Counted from the first letter of the stretch, positions 46,968 to 55,738 are shown. The stretch is DNA of 64,000 nt from Clostridia bacterium (GCA_017531805.1 JAFXKG010000003.1:1-64000); one strand, 5' to 3'. The notes: a model not told the origin generated them from the sequence alone. Numbers and translations: made by a program.

Positions 46968-47094
46968 TTACGCAGTTAAAGGTGTAGTATTACCCTTTAA
47001 CTGCGTAACATTGTAACCAAGCACTATTTTATAGATGATTATCGATAGTTTAACTTTGTAACATCTGTAACATAAACGCCCATAACTTTGTAAC
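46968..47094. repeat. covarying hairpin-and-box unit 2 (GTAAC type)
   Basis: A 15-bp stem (TTACGCAGTTAAAGG 46968-46982 with 46994-47008) and GTAAC boxes starting at 47005, 47013, 47058, 47067 and 47090: the same offsets (0, 8, 53, 62, 85) as in unit 1. On the minus strand the stem is followed by six T. Confidence 0.85.
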
Positions 47095-47138
47095 ATAATG
47101 ATATTTTTCATTAAAATTATTGTGAAAATCAATAAAAA

Positions 47139-47265
47139 GAAACGAAGTTCAGGGTATAGTATTACCCTGAACTTCGTTGCATCGTTTCCAACGCCTATAA
47201 AATAGATGATTATTCAGTGTTCAACTTTGTTGCATACGTTTCCTAAACTATCTTGACTTCGTTGC
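47139..47265. repeat. covarying hairpin-and-box unit 3 (GTTGC/GTTTC type)
   Basis: A stem of about 13-14 bp (GAAACGAAGTTCAGGG 47139-47154 with 47165-47180) and boxes at 47176 (GTTGC), 47184 (GTTTC), 47229 (GTTGC), 47238 (GTTTC) and 47261 (GTTGC), again at offsets 0, 8, 53, 62 and 85. Here odd and even boxes differ, showing two box classes. On the minus strand the stem is followed by TTTTT. Confidence 0.85.
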
Positions 47266-47302
47266 ATACCTAAATTGAGTAAAGTGTTTAAATAAAAAAA
47301 TA

Positions 47303-47370
47303 GTCGCAGTCAAAGATCATAACACCTTTAACTGCAACTCAACACACTATATTTTATAAGATTAGAATAT
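47303..47370. repeat. decayed fourth unit of the array
   Basis: Partial stem GCAGTCAAAG / CTTTAACTGC, then a GCAAC box and CACTATATTTTATAAG in place of the central CTATAAAATAG. It runs into the end of the HNH nuclease gene and lacks the distal boxes. Confidence 0.55.
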
Positions 47371-47390
47371 GTTATAAACTAACGCTTTTT

Positions 47391-48476
47391 CTACATTTCT
47401 TCTTCAGCTTTTCTATCTATCTTCTTATATATAGAAAGTAAGTCTGCTAAAGTTAAATTGTAGTTGTCCATATAACTCTTACTTCTCTTGTTATATAACA
47501 AATTTAATAAACCATCAACTTCTAAATCATTTATAAAGTGTATTTTTCTATGACATTCTGGACATAAACAATACATATTAGCAGGATTGTCAAGTTTTCT
47601 ATCAAATTGTTGTTGCATATTAAAGTTACATGGTATTAAATGATGAGCTTCAAAATACATTTTATTTGCATTAGTTTTAAATGTAACATTTTTATTACAT
47701 AAACTACATACGTACCCTGATTCATATAATATTAGGTCTCTATAGTTAGAATTTTTTCTTAACTTTGCTTTTTTATTGTAAACAAAAGCATCTTTACTTT
47801 CATCATACATCTCAACATATTTAGAATCTTCTTCACTTTCAATATTGCCTGTTTTATCTATATAAGACATTTGATTATCTATAATCGAAGTAAAGTCATT
47901 TTCTACTATAGCATTCATCAATAGTCCCCAGTATTTTTTCTGAAAACACACATATTTATTTCCGTTTCTTCTATTGATAGCATAATGAATACCGTTAGTA
48001 TTAGCAATAAACAAAGAATCAAAATTTATCCACAATGAAGAATAACTTTGTTGTGGGTTTAATGAAAAACCATCATTATCCAACAACACATAAACAGGAT
48101 TATCATTTTCCCCCGTTGGATACAAACCTATAAAGAAATACGTATCTTCTGATTTTCTTTTGGTTCCGTTTATATCTAAACCATAATAATTTTCAGGAAT
48201 TTGCATTCTTTTCCTATTAGTAGGTTGACCAGCATTTGTAACTTTAAAATATGAGAAAAATATTTTAGATCCATCTTTTCTTTCTATTGAAACAACATTT
48301 TCTCTATCCAACTTGTTTTGCTCCAATTTATAGTTCATTCCCACAAACAAATCTTTAAGCAAAAATTCAAAACCAAATTTTTTCGAACGCTCTTGAAAAA
48401 CATTATCTTCTTCAACAACTATTTGATTATCTACTATATTTTCATAAGTTTTACTACCACGTTGTGCCCTTGTCAT
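47391..48476 (-). CDS. HNH endonuclease, probable type II restriction enzyme
   Basis: 361 residues. The C-terminal third is an HNH nuclease with zinc cysteines C257, C260, C305 and C308 and the catalytic His pair AHHLIP (H278, H279), followed by NPANMYCLCPECHRKIH. The N-terminal 240 residues are an unrecognised domain that would hold the sequence specificity. It begins 12 bases after the methyltransferase gene (AGGAGGTTGT upstream), as expected for a restriction enzyme with its matching methylase. The cut site cannot be predicted. Confidence 0.85.
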   Translation of the reverse strand: MTRAQRGSKTYENIVDNQIVVEEDNVFQERSKKFGFEFLLKDLFVGMNYKLEQNKLDRENVVSIERKDGSKIFFSYFKVTNAGQPTNRKRMQIPENYYGLDINGTKRKSEDTYFFIGLYPTGENDNPVYVLLDNDGFSLNPQQSYSSLWINFDSLFIANTNGIHYAINRRNGNKYVCFQKKYWGLLMNAIVENDFTSIIDNQMSYIDKTGNIESEEDSKYVEMYDESKDAFVYNKKAKLRKNSNYRDLILYESGYVCSLCNKNVTFKTNANKMYFEAHHLIPCNFNMQQQFDRKLDNPANMYCLCPECHRKIHFINDLEVDGLLNLLYNKRSKSYMDNYNLTLADLLSIYKKIDRKAEEEM

Positions 48477-48488
48477 ACAACCTCCTCA

Positions 48489-49634
48489 TTATTGATTAAA
48501 CATTTGTTTAGCATAAAATTTAATCAATTCAATATTTAAAGAATTTCCTAATTGCTTATATGCGTGTTGATCAACACTATCAAGAATGAAATCTTCAGGA
48601 AAACTTTGCAGTCTTGCAGCTTCTCTTGGCGTAAGTCTTCTTCTATATCTACCTATAATCGGTGTTTGAACAATAGCAACTAATGCAGGAAAATAATCTG
48701 TCTTTTTACATCTAATTCCTGATTGCCTTAATTGAATTGCTGTATCCCAAACAGTTTTGTATTCCGCTCCTGCTTGCCATTCAAACTTTTTGTCTCTTAA
48801 TTTGAAGTCTTGAACATCATGTTTTTTCATCCAAGAATCAATAAATGTCTTATTATCTAAATACAGTTGTCTATTCTTTTTAACATATTCTTGTTTCCAA
48901 TCTGGAAAAGATGAATAATCATAATCTTTACCAAATTCTTCCACCCAAACCGGGAAACCATAAACATCTTTATTAATATTAATTTTGAACTCATTCCACG
49001 CTGTCAAAATTTTATTTTCATATTCAGAAATATTATACTTTTCATCAACCTTTTCATCTAACACATCATAAATAGAAGTTTTTGCATCTCCTGATGGTTT
49101 CTTTATTTCCAAATATTCTTTATCCGTTAAATCCTTTCTTACACCCATAATATATATTCTTGGTCTATTTTGAGGAACTCCAATCTCATGAGGACTAGAA
49201 ATAATTTCTTCTTTAGTTAAAACATATCCCAAATCTACAAGATTTTGTTTAATAACTTTCCAAGTATTCCCGTTGTCGTGTTTTACTAAATGCTTTACAT
49301 TTTCTAAAAATATATATTTAGGTTTATGATATTCAATAATTCTTTTAACATCAAAAAATAAAGTTCCTCTTACATCATCAAACCCCTTTTTCTTACCCGC
49401 ATTAGAGAATGCTTGGCAAGGAAATCCTCCACATAAAACATCGTGCGCAGGTATATCTTTGGCATCTACTTTTGTAATATCATGTCTAGCATCAATTCCA
49501 TAATTGTTCTTATAAACATTGATAGCATTTTCATCAATATCTGAAGCAAAAACACACTCTCCACCTAAACTTCTCATAGCTTGATGAAATCCACCTATTC
49601 CCGCAAATAAATCTATAAATTTAAAGTTTGTCAT
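48489..49634 (-). CDS. DNA (cytosine-5-)-methyltransferase
   Basis: 381 residues. Motif I FIDLFAGIGGFHQAM, motif IV GFPCQAFSNAG with catalytic C73, motif VI ENVKHL (111-113), motif VIII (QNRPRIYI) and motifs IX-X at the end (RRRLTPREAARLQSFPEDF, QLGNSLN). It protects the island's recognition site against the adjoining HNH nuclease. GGGAGAAATT precedes the ATG. Complete. Confidence 0.95.
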   Translation of the reverse strand: MTNFKFIDLFAGIGGFHQAMRSLGGECVFASDIDENAINVYKNNYGIDARHDITKVDAKDIPAHDVLCGGFPCQAFSNAGKKKGFDDVRGTLFFDVKRIIEYHKPKYIFLENVKHLVKHDNGNTWKVIKQNLVDLGYVLTKEEIISSPHEIGVPQNRPRIYIMGVRKDLTDKEYLEIKKPSGDAKTSIYDVLDEKVDEKYNISEYENKILTAWNEFKININKDVYGFPVWVEEFGKDYDYSSFPDWKQEYVKKNRQLYLDNKTFIDSWMKKHDVQDFKLRDKKFEWQAGAEYKTVWDTAIQLRQSGIRCKKTDYFPALVAIVQTPIIGRYRRRLTPREAARLQSFPEDFILDSVDQHAYKQLGNSLNIELIKFYAKQMFNQ

Positions 49635-49786
49635 AATTTCTCCCTACGTATTTTGTACGCCTAATTATAACATATTTAAACAAAAATAGCCAGCGTTTTT
49701 CGCACGTTTTTTAATTTTTTATTAGCAAACTTAAAAAGAAGTAGGTTTTTACAATTCTATTTTTAGTCACGCTAAAAATATTATCT

Positions 49787-51151
49787 TTAGTAGGATTCAT
49801 GGATAACAATTTCTGATATTTTGTTTGTAAATTTTTCACTTATTAAGATTTCCCCCACATATTTTAATCCTTTAATCAAATTAACAACATCCTCATGAGG
49901 ATATATCGATCCCTGATATTTGAAAGGTCTTGTCCCTCTTACCGCACTTTGATTAGAGTTTATACTTCTAGGTGCAATAAATTTATATTCATATCCAATA
50001 CCCTCATGCATGATTGCATTTCTATATTTATAAATAGATTCAATAACTTTAACTCTTTTTTCTATCCTATCAGAATCCATAAAACTCTTAAAAAATTCTT
50101 CGATAGCTAAAGACAATCTTTTCTTTTTTTGAACACCTTCATTTTTTAAAAATAATGATTCTAATATTGAACACAACATCATGCAGCAAGCATCAAATTT
50201 TTCTATTGAAGCAAATTCAAACGCGGTATTAAACATAATAATAGCATTATTCCATTTATTAATAAAATTTAAATCATTTGAATTTATTTTTCTAGTATCT
50301 AAAAAACATGTTTTAATATACAATTCAACCAACGCCCCAATCTTTGAAAAATTTTCAATAAAAACTTTTGTATCAATATCTAAAAATTTCGAAAAACTAT
50401 ATCTAAAAGAATAACCATAACAAGAATTTTCATCAAAAGACATATTATTTTCACCCTTGTAATACACAACATACGTTCCTGCAGGCGCAATCCATTTAGT
50501 ATCAAAAAGGCCATGTGAAAATTGATCTTCCTCATACATAAAATCTATTATTCTTATTAAAGAATATACAGCCTCCGCAATACGACCTGATTCTTTCTCT
50601 ATTCGTGAAGGTATATTAGACATCGTAATTGTTAATACAGGATAATTGAAAAAAAATCTATCTTTTGCAAGAAGAATATGTTCTTTATTTAATTTTGTCC
50701 TTATAGTCTCTTGAAAATATAAACTTAAATTATCATTAAGTTTGCCTCGATCTCTTAATTCTTGCCTTTTTCTCAATTCATTATCATTATATTCTTTAAT
50801 ATCATTTTTTGTAGGAATAAACAATTTTATAAAATCATTATACTCAATATCTTTCTTAATTTCTATAAAGTTTATAGGCAAAATCAACATTGCTTTTTCA
50901 ACATATTTATTTAAATACGACTCAATATCTTGCAATAAAGATTGATATCCTTCCTCATATTTTTTATCTTTTAACAATTCTACCAGCAATGATTGAAATT
51001 TTCCATTATGAGTATAATATTTGAACTTTGAAACATCATCATAAATTTCATTCAAAATTTCCGCATAAGGTTTACTATCTTCCCAATGCCACGATATTCG
51101 TTCATTATTTCTTGAAGCAATTAAAAATTCTTTAAATTTAATTTTATCCAT
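49787..51151 (-). CDS. large protein with C-terminal HEPN-like RX4H motif
   Basis: 454 residues, no recognised N-terminal domain. The C-terminal helices (about 290-385: FEFASIEKFDACCMMLCSILESLFL ... ESIYKYRNAIMHEG) look like a HEPN domain, and R377-N378-...-H382 matches the RX4H (R-N-x3-H) ribonuclease motif of HEPN effectors such as ApeA-like proteins. Such proteins stop phage growth by cleaving RNA. It lies between the restriction pair and the KAP NTPase. AAGGAGAATG precedes the start. The family assignment is by motif only. Confidence 0.65.
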   Translation of the reverse strand: MDKIKFKEFLIASRNNERISWHWEDSKPYAEILNEIYDDVSKFKYYTHNGKFQSLLVELLKDKKYEEGYQSLLQDIESYLNKYVEKAMLILPINFIEIKKDIEYNDFIKLFIPTKNDIKEYNDNELRKRQELRDRGKLNDNLSLYFQETIRTKLNKEHILLAKDRFFFNYPVLTITMSNIPSRIEKESGRIAEAVYSLIRIIDFMYEEDQFSHGLFDTKWIAPAGTYVVYYKGENNMSFDENSCYGYSFRYSFSKFLDIDTKVFIENFSKIGALVELYIKTCFLDTRKINSNDLNFINKWNNAIIMFNTAFEFASIEKFDACCMMLCSILESLFLKNEGVQKKKRLSLAIEEFFKSFMDSDRIEKRVKVIESIYKYRNAIMHEGIGYEYKFIAPRSINSNQSAVRGTRPFKYQGSIYPHEDVVNLIKGLKYVGEILISEKFTNKISEIVIHESY

Positions 51152-51215
51152 TCATTCTCCTTATGATATGATAGCATTATATAAAAATTTTGTCTACCAT
51201 AAACAAAAAAGAGGT

Positions 51216-54200
51216 TTATACCTCTTCATTGATTTTTAAAATCCTCAGCTTGTTCTTATAATGTCCTTTAGTATGTATATATCCTAATTTTTCTAAAATA
51301 TAAAGACCTTTCATAGCAACTTTATCGTCTTTGGACACAACGTAATTTTCAACCAGTATTGTTTCAAATTTTTGGTCTAAAATTTTAAAACAATTAATAA
51401 ATTCATTTGGCTTAAACAATTGATGTTTTATTTCTAATGTATCCAAAATTTCTATCACGACACCTTTATCTGTATATTCTAATTCACAAACCTTTTCTAT
51501 TATAGTTTTATTTGTTATATCCTTTGTTTTTAACCTAGGAAGAATATAATTAAAAGCCATTTGGTCAATTTGAATTTTATCAGCTAAATTATTCAGTATA
51601 TATTTTTCAATATCTCTATTATTTACATTACATAAAATGTATGAGATTAGAGCATTATCTAAACACAACGTTTCATCTTGCATAAAATTAATAAAGTTTT
51701 TAGGATTAGTCTTTATTAATTTCATATAAGAGTTATAGCAGTTAACTAGTTTGTTAAAATTACTAATCGAGAAATCGATAAATCCACAATCTATCAATAT
51801 CAACATATCTTCATCGTTATCATCTTCAACAATGTTAGGTATAACAAAATTTTCAACTTCAAACATTTTAAATATCTTATAAGCATTATCTTCTAAATAA
51901 TACTTATTTACAACTAAAGAAACAAATTCACCATATCTAACATTATCATTTATCAATTCTTTAGTGGAAAAATCTATCTTTTCAATTTCCTTGAAATAGC
52001 AATCAATGCATTCTATATCGTTTGTTTTGTTAAAAATTTTAAATATAGTACAAATATCTTTTTGTATTTTATCAAATTCAATAATTTGTTTAATATACTT
52101 ATTTTCTATTTGATCTATATCACTAATAATAAAATCACAAGACTTAATTAAAGATTGTTTTACATCTTCTGCAATTTGATCATCTCTTAAAATTCCAATT
52201 AATTCATCCTCTTCTAATATTGGATTTTCCATAATAAATTGTATAATATTTTCTAAATTATCTAGTAAGTAAGTTTTAAACTTGCTGTCAGACAATTTGA
52301 AAATGGATGAAACAAACAATCTTATTTCTTTATTATTGAATATTCTATTTGAAATTAATTTTATATTATCAATATTGATCTCAAATAAGCAATCTTCAAC
52401 TATTAACTTAATTGAATCATCATTCAAACCATATATAGATTTAAAGGAAACGTTATCTAATTTTTGAATATTATTTTTTATCGTAACATCTACGTTGACA
52501 TCCATCCAATTATCATTACTATTTAATAATTTAGTTACAATCTCTCTATTCTTGTTACTTAGTTGATCAAAATCTTCATCCAACACAACCTGTAATATAG
52601 CATTTCTTTTATTTTCATCTAATACGTTTAAAATGTCAACAAAAGACAATAATAAACTTTTAGAATTAATAAATAGTTTAAAATATGTTTTACAGCTATC
52701 AATATTAGAAATCTTAATATATTCACGATTGAATTTTCTTACTTCTTGATCATCTGTATTAAGATATTTAAAAAGTAGCATATATTTCTCATCATGCACT
52801 GATTGAATCATATAATCAACAAAACTAACATTTAAAATATTTATTGATGCAAACTTTTCTTTATGAATATTATTTTTTATAAGTTCCATAAATTCTTGAC
52901 GAATGGGATATTCAAATCCTTTAATGTTTGTTTCTTTTTCATTATAATTATTATAACGAACAAAAGCATCTTCATTTTCCGGCAAGAAACTATCATTGTT
53001 TCCATATACATATTTTAAATAATCACTATCAATATATCCATTTTTAAAACACGTATATAAAAATTCATTTGGAATATCTTCTTTATTGACATTTTTCATA
53101 AAGTCCGCTATCGACTGCAAATAAATGTTTCGTTTCTTTACTTTTTCTTTCTCTATTTCATCAAATATTTCTTGCTTATATTTTTCATGTTTTAACTTTA
53201 CCCTACTTAAATATTCATCAAAAGTTATTCCACAATTATCCTTAAAATATTTATTAAGGTTATCCTTTGTTATGGTTTTATAATTATCAATTCCAAATCT
53301 CGTTGCATTAATGATATCTTCCCAATTTTTTACTATCCCAACTGCCAAATATCTATCAGAATATCTGACATCATATATTGAATTGTGTGCGGCTAAAATA
53401 ATACTACCTAATATTCTGGCCTTTAAAACATCTAAATTATTATCGTCTTCTTTTTTAGAATCTTTAAGTAGATTTTCATATTCGAAAATTTTCTCATTAA
53501 ATGATTCAACAGCCTCCGCCCTTAGCAATCTAATAAGATCAAATATTCTTGATAAACAAGAGTTGTTATTTGCAATTTTGTTATAGTCTTTGTGATAAAG
53601 ATTTTGATACAATGAGATTGCAAATGCTTTTTTCAGTTCCAACTCTGTAGATATTGTAAATTTGTCTAACTTATATTTTAAATCTTTTTCAACATTTATT
53701 AATAATCTAGAATTATCGATAAAGTTAGCCATTTGTTCTGAAAAAAATATATAATCACCCTTTATAATACCATTAAGCATTACATTGATATTTGATTTCG
53801 CTTTTTCTTTTGTTATATATGGATTTACTACTATTATTTCATCAAAAAACTTACCTCTTTCTTCTTGGTCTGCAATTATGCTATCAGATACACAATAAAC
53901 AAATGTTATCTTATAATCAATTTCACTTGAATTATTTAGAACAAAATTCAATTCTCTTAATTTGTTGAATATTGTTAAACTTGGTAATCTATCTAAATCT
54001 TCAAAATATACAATCTTATATTTCGTTTTTTTGAAAAAATAAATTAGCTCATCAATGTATTTACTAAAATAATCAATCTTATTATCATCTTTTTTTACTT
54101 CAGATTCAATTTCCAGTTTATCAATTTTCAAAGTTTTTATTCTGAAAACAGTTGGTAGAAAAATCAAAAATAATATAAATGCAATAATTAATAATATTAA

Positions 54201-54971
54201 TAGTCGTTTATCCCACAAGTTATTTTTATTCCAAAAAATTGAATTCTTATTTAGAATAAATAAAGTTGCGGAAATTAAAGTAATAATAAACGTTATATAC
54301 AAACTTATTTTCTTAAAAAGATTAAACTTGGTTTCATTGCTAACCCTCTTAATATTAGACTTTGGCAATTGATTGCCATTTACATTAAATAGCATTTGTT
54401 GTAAAATATTCTTTTCTATATAACTTTCATCACAATAATCTAAACGATTTTGTCTTGATTCTTTATATGTTAAATTGTTAATCTCTTCAACAATTTTTTC
54501 TTTGGGCGTTAAATTTGTTTTATCTTTTTCTTTATTATTTCTATTATTGTCTTCATCATTGAGTTTATCATTATCCCCAACAAGATTAAAACTCGCCATA
54601 GAAACAAATAAAGATTTATGTTTTAATTTTTTTGTATTTGTTTTCTTTTTCTGACTTTCATACAAATCTTTTAACTTTTTATCAAGAGGATCGATATAGG
54701 ATGCATCATTTATAAGATTTTCTTTATTATCTCTTTCTTCATCTTTATTTTCTAAATTTTGATTGTTTGAACGATTATAACTCTTTACAATTTTCGCTCC
54801 GTTTTTGTTGTTAAATCCTATTTCAAAAGTTTTAATAAGACTACTTTTCCCTGAGCCATAACCTCCTGTAATTGCAATATTTTTGCTGTCTTTACAATCA
54901 ATAGCTTTATTTAATTCAATACATTCATCTTTATAAGACTCATAATTTATCGTTGGTGTAGTTTTTAACAT
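51216..54971 (-). CDS. KAP/YobI-type P-loop NTPase
   Basis: 1251 residues. Walker A GGYGSGKSS (36-44), Walker B VYFEDLDRL (321-329) and between them two transmembrane helices (about 224-241 and 256-276), the inserted membrane hairpin typical of KAP NTPases. An unusual Asn/Asp/Lys-rich segment (about 65-160) sits before the helices. Residues about 450-1250 are repeats of short helices. YobI-like NTPases are of unknown role; KAP NTPases are often found with defence genes. First gene of the island's leftward unit, with AGGAGAAAAC before the ATG. Confidence 0.85.
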   Translation of the reverse strand: MLKTTPTINYESYKDECIELNKAIDCKDSKNIAITGGYGSGKSSLIKTFEIGFNNKNGAKIVKSYNRSNNQNLENKDEERDNKENLINDASYIDPLDKKLKDLYESQKKKTNTKKLKHKSLFVSMASFNLVGDNDKLNDEDNNRNNKEKDKTNLTPKEKIVEEINNLTYKESRQNRLDYCDESYIEKNILQQMLFNVNGNQLPKSNIKRVSNETKFNLFKKISLYITFIITLISATLFILNKNSIFWNKNNLWDKRLLILLIIAFILFLIFLPTVFRIKTLKIDKLEIESEVKKDDNKIDYFSKYIDELIYFFKKTKYKIVYFEDLDRLPSLTIFNKLRELNFVLNNSSEIDYKITFVYCVSDSIIADQEERGKFFDEIIVVNPYITKEKAKSNINVMLNGIIKGDYIFFSEQMANFIDNSRLLINVEKDLKYKLDKFTISTELELKKAFAISLYQNLYHKDYNKIANNNSCLSRIFDLIRLLRAEAVESFNEKIFEYENLLKDSKKEDDNNLDVLKARILGSIILAAHNSIYDVRYSDRYLAVGIVKNWEDIINATRFGIDNYKTITKDNLNKYFKDNCGITFDEYLSRVKLKHEKYKQEIFDEIEKEKVKKRNIYLQSIADFMKNVNKEDIPNEFLYTCFKNGYIDSDYLKYVYGNNDSFLPENEDAFVRYNNYNEKETNIKGFEYPIRQEFMELIKNNIHKEKFASINILNVSFVDYMIQSVHDEKYMLLFKYLNTDDQEVRKFNREYIKISNIDSCKTYFKLFINSKSLLLSFVDILNVLDENKRNAILQVVLDEDFDQLSNKNREIVTKLLNSNDNWMDVNVDVTIKNNIQKLDNVSFKSIYGLNDDSIKLIVEDCLFEINIDNIKLISNRIFNNKEIRLFVSSIFKLSDSKFKTYLLDNLENIIQFIMENPILEEDELIGILRDDQIAEDVKQSLIKSCDFIISDIDQIENKYIKQIIEFDKIQKDICTIFKIFNKTNDIECIDCYFKEIEKIDFSTKELINDNVRYGEFVSLVVNKYYLEDNAYKIFKMFEVENFVIPNIVEDDNDEDMLILIDCGFIDFSISNFNKLVNCYNSYMKLIKTNPKNFINFMQDETLCLDNALISYILCNVNNRDIEKYILNNLADKIQIDQMAFNYILPRLKTKDITNKTIIEKVCELEYTDKGVVIEILDTLEIKHQLFKPNEFINCFKILDQKFETILVENYVVSKDDKVAMKGLYILEKLGYIHTKGHYKNKLRILKINEEV

Positions 54972-55248
54972 TATTGTTTTCTCCTAAAACGATTATATCA
55001 CAATTTTGTTTTTTTTCAACAAAAATTTTACAATTCAATTATTATAAATTTCCGATATCGGCAAAAAGTCAATAGAATTTACAACATAGTTTTTGCCGAT
55101 AGATATTAAAAATCCACAGGCTAAATTGACCTGTGGATTATGTGTGTTGTAAATTTCAATTTAAAATGTTGGTAAGCTGAGTAGAGATTGAGTAGTAAAG
55201 TTTTCTAAAATCCTCTATTTTATAGTGTTTTGAGTTCTACTCAGGGGC
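54972..55248. other. right end of the island with competing RNA hairpins
   Basis: CGGCAAAAA (55059-55067) pairs with TTTTTGCCG (55090-55098); a longer stem GAATTTACAACA (55075-55086) with TGTTGTAAATTTC (55145-55157) enclosing AATCCACAGG/CCTGTGGATT (55111-55139) would exclude it. The stretch also holds the paired TGAGTAG sites and a CTATTTTATAG hairpin. No gene seen. Confidence 0.6.
55178..55195 (+). repeat. candidate integrase arm-type sites, right end
   Basis: TGAGTAG at 55178-55184 and 55189-55195, the same orientation and 11-base spacing as at the left end. Confidence 0.55.
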
Positions 55249-55272
55249 TTCAAATCCCTCACTCTCCGCCAA
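55249..55272 (+). repeat. attachment-site repeat (right), tRNA-Ser(GCU) 3' fragment
   Basis: Identical to 44827-44850. The 5' part of the tRNA is missing, and a CTCAGGGGC lies just before it. Confidence 0.92.
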
Positions 55273-55439
55273 GTGATAACAATCCGAACCCTTGTGTTCG
55301 GGTTGTTCTTTTTTGCCAATAAATCGCTCAACGCGAAATAAAAGAAAAATCAGCCCCTTTGACAAAATTTTTAAGATTAGGTATTGAAAAAAACTTTAAT
55401 AATATGTTAATATTGAATTGATTTAAAAGGAGATTTTGT

Positions 55440-55697
55440 ATGAATTATAAAGTTGGACAATTATTTATGTTTAATGTTGACGGGATACGTGCGATTTGGG
55501 CATTAGTAGATGTTAATTTAGAGAAAGATGAATGCACAATAGAATGTGTTGAAAATTGTGCAATAAAAGGCATGCGTAAAACCGGAAGTAAAAGCGAACT
55601 TGATAAAAAAGTAGTTACCGAGCTTCCACGACTTATTCCCGCAGACGAGAGAGAAGAACAAGAAAATTTAACCGAAGAAAGTGAATTAATTAAGTAA
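55440..55697 (+). CDS. small hypothetical protein
   Basis: 85 residues, acidic C-terminus (PADEREEQENLTEESELIK) and a compact N-terminal part (VGQLFMFNVDGIRAIWALVDV). AAAAGGAG precedes the ATG. Its upstream region (GACAAAATTTTTAAGATTAGGTATT at 55361 on) resembles that of the first gene of the micro-island at 28.3 kb, so the two are in matching positions of related elements although the proteins differ. Function unknown. Confidence 0.7.
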   Translation: MNYKVGQLFMFNVDGIRAIWALVDVNLEKDECTIECVENCAIKGMRKTGSKSELDKKVVTELPRLIPADEREEQENLTEESELIK

Positions 55698-55703
55698 ATT
55701 TAT

Positions 55704-55738
55704 AACACTCAAGCAAAATAAAGTTTGAGTGTTTTTTA
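55704..55738 (+). terminator. intrinsic terminator
   Basis: AACACTCAAGC and GTTTGAGTGTT with a T run; the matching structure after the 28.3 kb gene is at 28883-28918. Confidence 0.82.

Larger units (their letters stand above)
46052..47390. other. 1.3 kb stretch without a supported gene, between integrase and HNH nuclease
   Basis: Contains the integrase promoter zone (extended -10 TGGTATAAT on the minus strand at about 46343), a hairpin around CTATAAAATAG at about 46540-46563, a GCGGT/ACCGC hairpin at about 46712-46727, and the three-unit covarying repeat array at 46806-47265 with a decayed fourth copy to about 47370. Short open frames here are not convincing. Confidence 0.7.
44851..55248. 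mobile_element. 10.4 kb integrative defence island in tRNA-Ser(GCU)
   Basis: Bounded by the 24-base att repeats, with a tyrosine integrase next to the tRNA end. Cargo: HNH nuclease and C5 methyltransferase (type II restriction-modification), a HEPN-motif protein, and a KAP/YobI-type NTPase. All genes run leftward. Paired TGAGTAG sites 11 bases apart stand at both ends (44925/44936 and 55178/55189). There is no conjugation or replication gene, so it is a genomic island rather than a complete ICE. Confidence 0.85.

Noticed and set aside
46806..47265. CRISPR array
   Set aside because: Units are about 165 bases with box sequences that change between units; there are no constant repeats with unique spacers and no cas gene.
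46806..47265. Type III toxin-antitoxin RNA repeats (ToxIN-like)
   Set aside because: ToxI repeats are short and nearly identical and need a ToxN gene next to them; neither fits.
46806..47265. Integron attC sites
   Set aside because: The recombinase here is of phage type and the stems lack the RYYYAAC/GTTRRRY pairing with bulged bases expected of attC.
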